From: Sulfitobacter sp.
GTDB lineage: Bacteria > Pseudomonadota > Alphaproteobacteria > Rhodobacterales > Rhodobacteraceae
Assembly (NCBI GenBank): GCA_026421135.1
Contig: JAPKCR010000037.1
Location: 1-9,738, forward strand
DNA length: 9,738 bases
Direction of reading: 5' to 3'
Of the stretch, positions 6,412 through 9,738 are shown piece after piece. Position 1 is the stretch's first letter. Every line of letters starts with the position of its first letter. The translations under genes and the position numbers were made by a program. The notes below the pieces were generated by a model that did no database searches, was not told where the DNA came from, and saw nothing but the letters and a program-made list of their open reading frames with translations.

Positions 6412-7225
6412 CCGCCAATCCAATCCCACCGAGGACAAGGATGGTCGCCACGATAACCTTGAGGCCCAGCGGTTCGGCCAAAATTGCTGCCCCTGCAAGT
6501 ATCGCAATCACCGGTACAGACAATTGAACAACCGCCGCCGTGGATTGCATCAGTTTCGGCAAGACCGCGTACCACAAGGCATACCCCAGGCCCGATGTCA
6601 CAGCGCCGCACAGGATGCCCACAATCAGCCCCGTGGGGGTGTAGAACGTTGTTTGTACCAGCATCAAAATTGCGACAATGGGCGCGCAAAATAGAAAGTT
6701 ACCGGCAGTGTTGGCCAGCGGATCATCAGACCCTTTGCCAATGATTGTATATGCGGCCCAACCCAAACCGGCGGCAATCATCAAGGCTGCACCGATCGGA
6801 TCAACATGCACCCCAGCGCCAGGCCATAGCACCAGAACCAACCCGGCAAAGGCAATCGCAGCACCGACCACCTTGCGCAGCGTTGGCGTCACCCCGAACA
6901 GTGCACCGTGGGCAAACATTGCGATCTGCACTACGCCAAACAATATCAGCGCGCCTAGACCCGCATCCAATGTCAGATAGGCGAGTGAGAAACCGATGAT
7001 GTAAACCGCCAAGGTCAGCGCACCAAAGGCTCGATCGCGACCAAAATTTGGCAATCGTCCGCCGCGCAGCAGCAGGAACAAATACAGCATAGCGGCCCCT
7101 GAAACGACCCGCACAACGGCAAACCCCGTGGGATCGATATGTCCGCCTGCAATAGCGAAACGGGTCAAAACGGAATTCGCGGCAAAGGCGATCATCACAA
7201 GGGCGGTCAAAAGGGCAATACGCAT
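6377..7225 (-). CDS. EamA/DMT family membrane transporter
   Basis: This 282-residue integral membrane protein has ten hydrophobic segments (near 2-24, 33-54, 66-86, 88-109, 118-135, 144-163, 175-192, 199-222, 230-250 and 255-274). They are arranged as two tandem EamA halves of five helices each, as usual for drug/metabolite transporters. The second half keeps the typical GYALWYAVLPKLM region (214-226) and the EPLGLK motif near 251-256. Members export or take up amino acids, nucleobases or other small metabolites; the substrate cannot be assigned. The gene lies downstream of groEL on the same strand but beyond the groEL terminator. I see no promoter in the short leader, so low-level read-through from groESL is possible. 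There is no strong binding site before the ATG at 7225. Its 3' end overlaps the Nudix gene. Confidence 0.9.
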   Translation of the reverse strand: MRIALLTALVMIAFAANSVLTRFAIAGGHIDPTGFAVVRVVSGAAMLYLFLLLRGGRLPNFGRDRAFGALTLAVYIIGFSLAYLTLDAGLGALILFGVVQIAMFAHGALFGVTPTLRKVVGAAIAFAGLVLVLWPGAGVHVDPIGAALMIAAGLGWAAYTIIGKGSDDPLANTAGNFLFCAPIVAILMLVQTTFYTPTGLIVGILCGAVTSGLGYALWYAVLPKLMQSTAAVVQLSVPVIAILAGAAILAEPLGLKVIVATILVLGGIGLAVSARAAQADRS

Positions 7226-7244
7226 GCGAACTGCTTAGGCCAGC

Positions 7245-7259
7245 GGCGCGCAACGCGCC
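7245..7259. other. Small GC-rich hairpin in the EamA leader
   Basis: GGCGCG (7245-7250) and CGCGCC (7254-7259) form a perfect 6-bp stem with a 3-nt loop, 20 nt ahead of the EamA start codon. It has no T-run after it, so it is not a terminator by itself. It could affect translation or RNA stability. Confidence 0.4.
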
Positions 7260-7262
7260 AAC

Positions 7263-7293
7263 GAAAAAGGGGCGCATCAACCGATGCGCCCCT
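7263..7293 (-). terminator. Intrinsic terminator of the groESL operon
   Basis: An 11-bp perfect stem (7268-7278 with 7283-7293, - strand arm AGGGGCGCATC) with a 4-nt loop is followed on the - strand by five T residues (complement of 7264-7268 region). It lies 40 nt after the groEL stop and separates groEL from the EamA gene. Confidence 0.9.
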
Positions 7294-7333
7294 AATTCTG
7301 TCAGCGAAGGGTCCAAAAACCCTACGGCGTGAT

Positions 7334-9013
<1,680 letters not shown>

Positions 9014-9029
9014 TCAGCGTGTCTTGGGT

Positions 9030-9062
9030 GGGGCGCAAGGCCCCGTCCGGCCTGAATTCAGG
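9030..9062. other. Hairpin and palindrome between groES and groEL
   Basis: Two structured elements fill this spacer. GGGGC (9030-9034) pairs with GCCCC (9040-9044) across a 5-nt loop. A perfect 12-base palindrome CCTGAATTCAGG (9051-9062) includes the groES stop codon. Neither is followed by a T-run, so they are unlikely to be terminators; they could influence message processing or the ratio of GroES to GroEL. Confidence 0.45.
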
Positions 9063-9345
9063 ACAGGATCCCCATGATGTCGCTTTCTTTCATCATCAGC
9101 AGCTCTTCTTCATCGAGCGTGACTTCTGTACCGGACCATTTGCCGAACAAAACTTTGTCACCGACTTTTACAGCCATCTCGATCAGCTCGCCGCTGTCCT
9201 TGCGTGCACCTTCGCCGCAAGCAACGATTTCGCCTTCAGCTGGCTTTTCTTTTGCGGAATCAGGGATGATCAAGCCACCCTTGGTTTTTTCTTCGCTTTC
9301 GGTGCGACGCACCAACACGCGGTCGTGAAGCGGTTTTAATGCCAT
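9058..9345 (-). CDS. groES: Co-chaperonin GroES (10 kDa)
   Basis: This 95-residue GroES is the heptameric lid of the GroEL chamber. The N-terminus [12 protein letters not shown] (3-14) is typical. The mobile loop that binds GroEL lies at about 17-32 and contains GGLIIPD (23-29), with the hydrophobic contact triplet L-I-I. The C-terminal half has [15 protein letters not shown]. The length is standard. The ATG at 9345 has an excellent AAGGAG site 7 nt upstream (9353-9358). It is the first gene of groESL, with a CIRCE operator and promoter in the 176 nt upstream. Confidence 0.99.
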   Translation of the reverse strand: MALKPLHDRVLVRRTESEEKTKGGLIIPDSAKEKPAEGEIVACGEGARKDSGELIEMAVKVGDKVLFGKWSGTEVTLDEEELLMMKESDIMGILS

Positions 9346-9387
9346 CTTTCAGCTCCTTAAGGCTCAAAGTTATTCTCCCAAGCCACG

Positions 9388-9404
9388 TTCCCCCGTTCGG
9401 GGAA
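9388..9404. other. Hairpin in the groES leader
   Basis: TTCCCC (9388-9393) and GGGGAA (9399-9404) form a 6-bp stem with a 5-nt loop, between the CIRCE and the groES ribosome binding site. In the groESL leader RNA it would be a second hairpin after the one formed by the CIRCE arms. Confidence 0.4.
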
Positions 9405-9411
9405 GCGGCCA

Positions 9412-9438
9412 TTAGCACTCAGTACCCTCGAGTGCTAA
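9412..9438. promoter_or_regulatory. CIRCE operator (HrcA binding site) of groESL
   Basis: TTAGCACTC (9412-9420), a 9-nt spacer, and GAGTGCTAA (9430-9438) match the known CIRCE consensus at every position. CIRCE is bound by the repressor HrcA, whose activity depends on GroEL, giving feedback control of chaperonin level. Here it begins at the predicted start of transcription and lies in the leader, the usual position. Confidence 0.98.
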
Positions 9439-9445
9439 CGACGTT

Positions 9446-9474
9446 TAGCTAAGGATGTCCCATGCCCTAGTCAA
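9446..9474 (-). promoter_or_regulatory. Promoter of groESL
   Basis: On the - strand TTGACT (9469-9474) is followed after 17 nt by TAGCTA (9446-9451). The -35 element is strong and the -10 element weak. Transcription would begin near 9439, at the edge of the CIRCE. The surrounding bases (GTTG, then CTTAGCT) also partly match the alphaproteobacterial RpoH pattern, so dual use by heat-shock sigma factor is possible but not certain. Confidence 0.6.
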
Positions 9475-9491
9475 CCACTGTCTTACGAAAA

Positions 9492-9527
9492 ATTTTAACG
9501 GGCTGATCCGAACGGCCAATATCAGCC
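9492..9527 (-). terminator. Probable terminator of the DUF2161-type gene
   Basis: GGCTGAT and ATCAGCC (9501-9507 and 9521-9527) form a 7-bp stem with a 13-nt loop. On the - strand it is followed, after CGTTAAAA, by five T residues. The stem takes in the stop codon of the right-edge gene. The large loop and offset T-run make it weaker than the other two terminators here. Confidence 0.45.
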
Positions 9528-9738
9528 GGCACCCAAGACGCGCGCGCTGGTTTCCACCGCCTCGGCCCCTTCGGGAGTGATGCCATAGATGCCTTTTTCG
9601 ACTTTTTCAAACCAGCCATAATGATTGTCGCGCATCATTACCGTCGCCCTTTTTACATCCGTCTCGCGGGCGACATCTGCGCCTTTGCTGGCTCCTACTT
9701 CATACAGGTACATCGCCAGCTTCAGCGCGTCTTGGCGA
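9522..9738 (-). CDS. 3' end of a probable DUF2161 family protein (putative PD-(D/E)XK phosphodiesterase)
   Basis: The frame is open to the window edge, so only the last 71 or so residues are seen; the ATG at 9713 is probably internal. The visible part reads as a small winged-helix-like C-terminal domain: DALKLAMYLYEVG, then GADVARETDVKRATVMMRDNHYGWFEKVEKGIYGIT with helix-turn-helix character, then PEGAEAVE. The HYGWFEKVEKGIYGIT pattern is what I recall from the C-terminus of DUF2161 (COG5482) proteins, annotated as putative nuclease-like phosphodiesterases, but the catalytic part lies outside the window. It is on the same strand as groESL and upstream of it, separated by a probable terminator and the groESL promoter. 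Confidence 0.62.
   Translation of the reverse strand, partial: RQDALKLAMYLYEVGASKGADVARETDVKRATVMMRDNHYGWFEKVEKGIYGITPEGAEAVETSARVLGAG

Overview
The window looks like an ordinary chromosomal segment of an alphaproteobacterium, most likely a marine Rhodobacteraceae (Roseobacter-group) species. The reasons are the Hsp20 gene followed by a DUF1150 gene, a purEK pair preceded by a YdcH/DUF465 gene, a perfect CIRCE operator ahead of groESL, and the style of the GroEL, PurK and DUF2161-type sequences. I assign the taxon from gene content and protein style, not from a search.

Left edge (1-1300, + strand): the 3' end of an unidentified gene overlaps by 8 nt a family-10 (fucosyltransferase-like) glycosyltransferase. 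These are probably the last genes of a surface-glycan locus. A strong hairpin with T-runs on both sides closes them and also serves the convergent heat-shock operon.

1318-2120 (- strand): hsp20 and a DUF1150 gene form a tight operon. A near-consensus sigma-32 type promoter precedes it, and an inverted repeat straddles the -35 element. Divergently, 2121-3965 (+) carries a YdcH-like small protein and then purE-purK (AIR to CAIR in purine synthesis), with a good housekeeping promoter just before purE.

3955-5887 (-): a secreted or lipid-anchored alpha/beta hydrolase and an orphan PhnM-like amidohydrolase are translationally coupled. The phnM-like gene overlaps purK tail to tail. 5959-6411 (+) is a Nudix hydrolase whose 3' end overlaps by 35 nt the convergent EamA/DMT exporter (6377-7225, -).

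7226-9521 (-): the groES-groEL chaperonin operon has a housekeeping-like promoter, a perfect CIRCE at the predicted start of transcription, strong ribosome binding sites and an intrinsic terminator. The right edge holds the 3' end of a probable DUF2161 gene.

Two heat-shock operons in the same window therefore appear to be controlled differently: hsp20 by a sigma-32 promoter and groESL by HrcA/CIRCE. I see no mobile element, CRISPR array, tRNA or rRNA, and no convincing new multi-gene system. The points most worth a second look are the orphan PhnM operon beside purEK, the inverted repeat on the hsp20 promoter, and the possible tandem family-10 glycosyltransferases.
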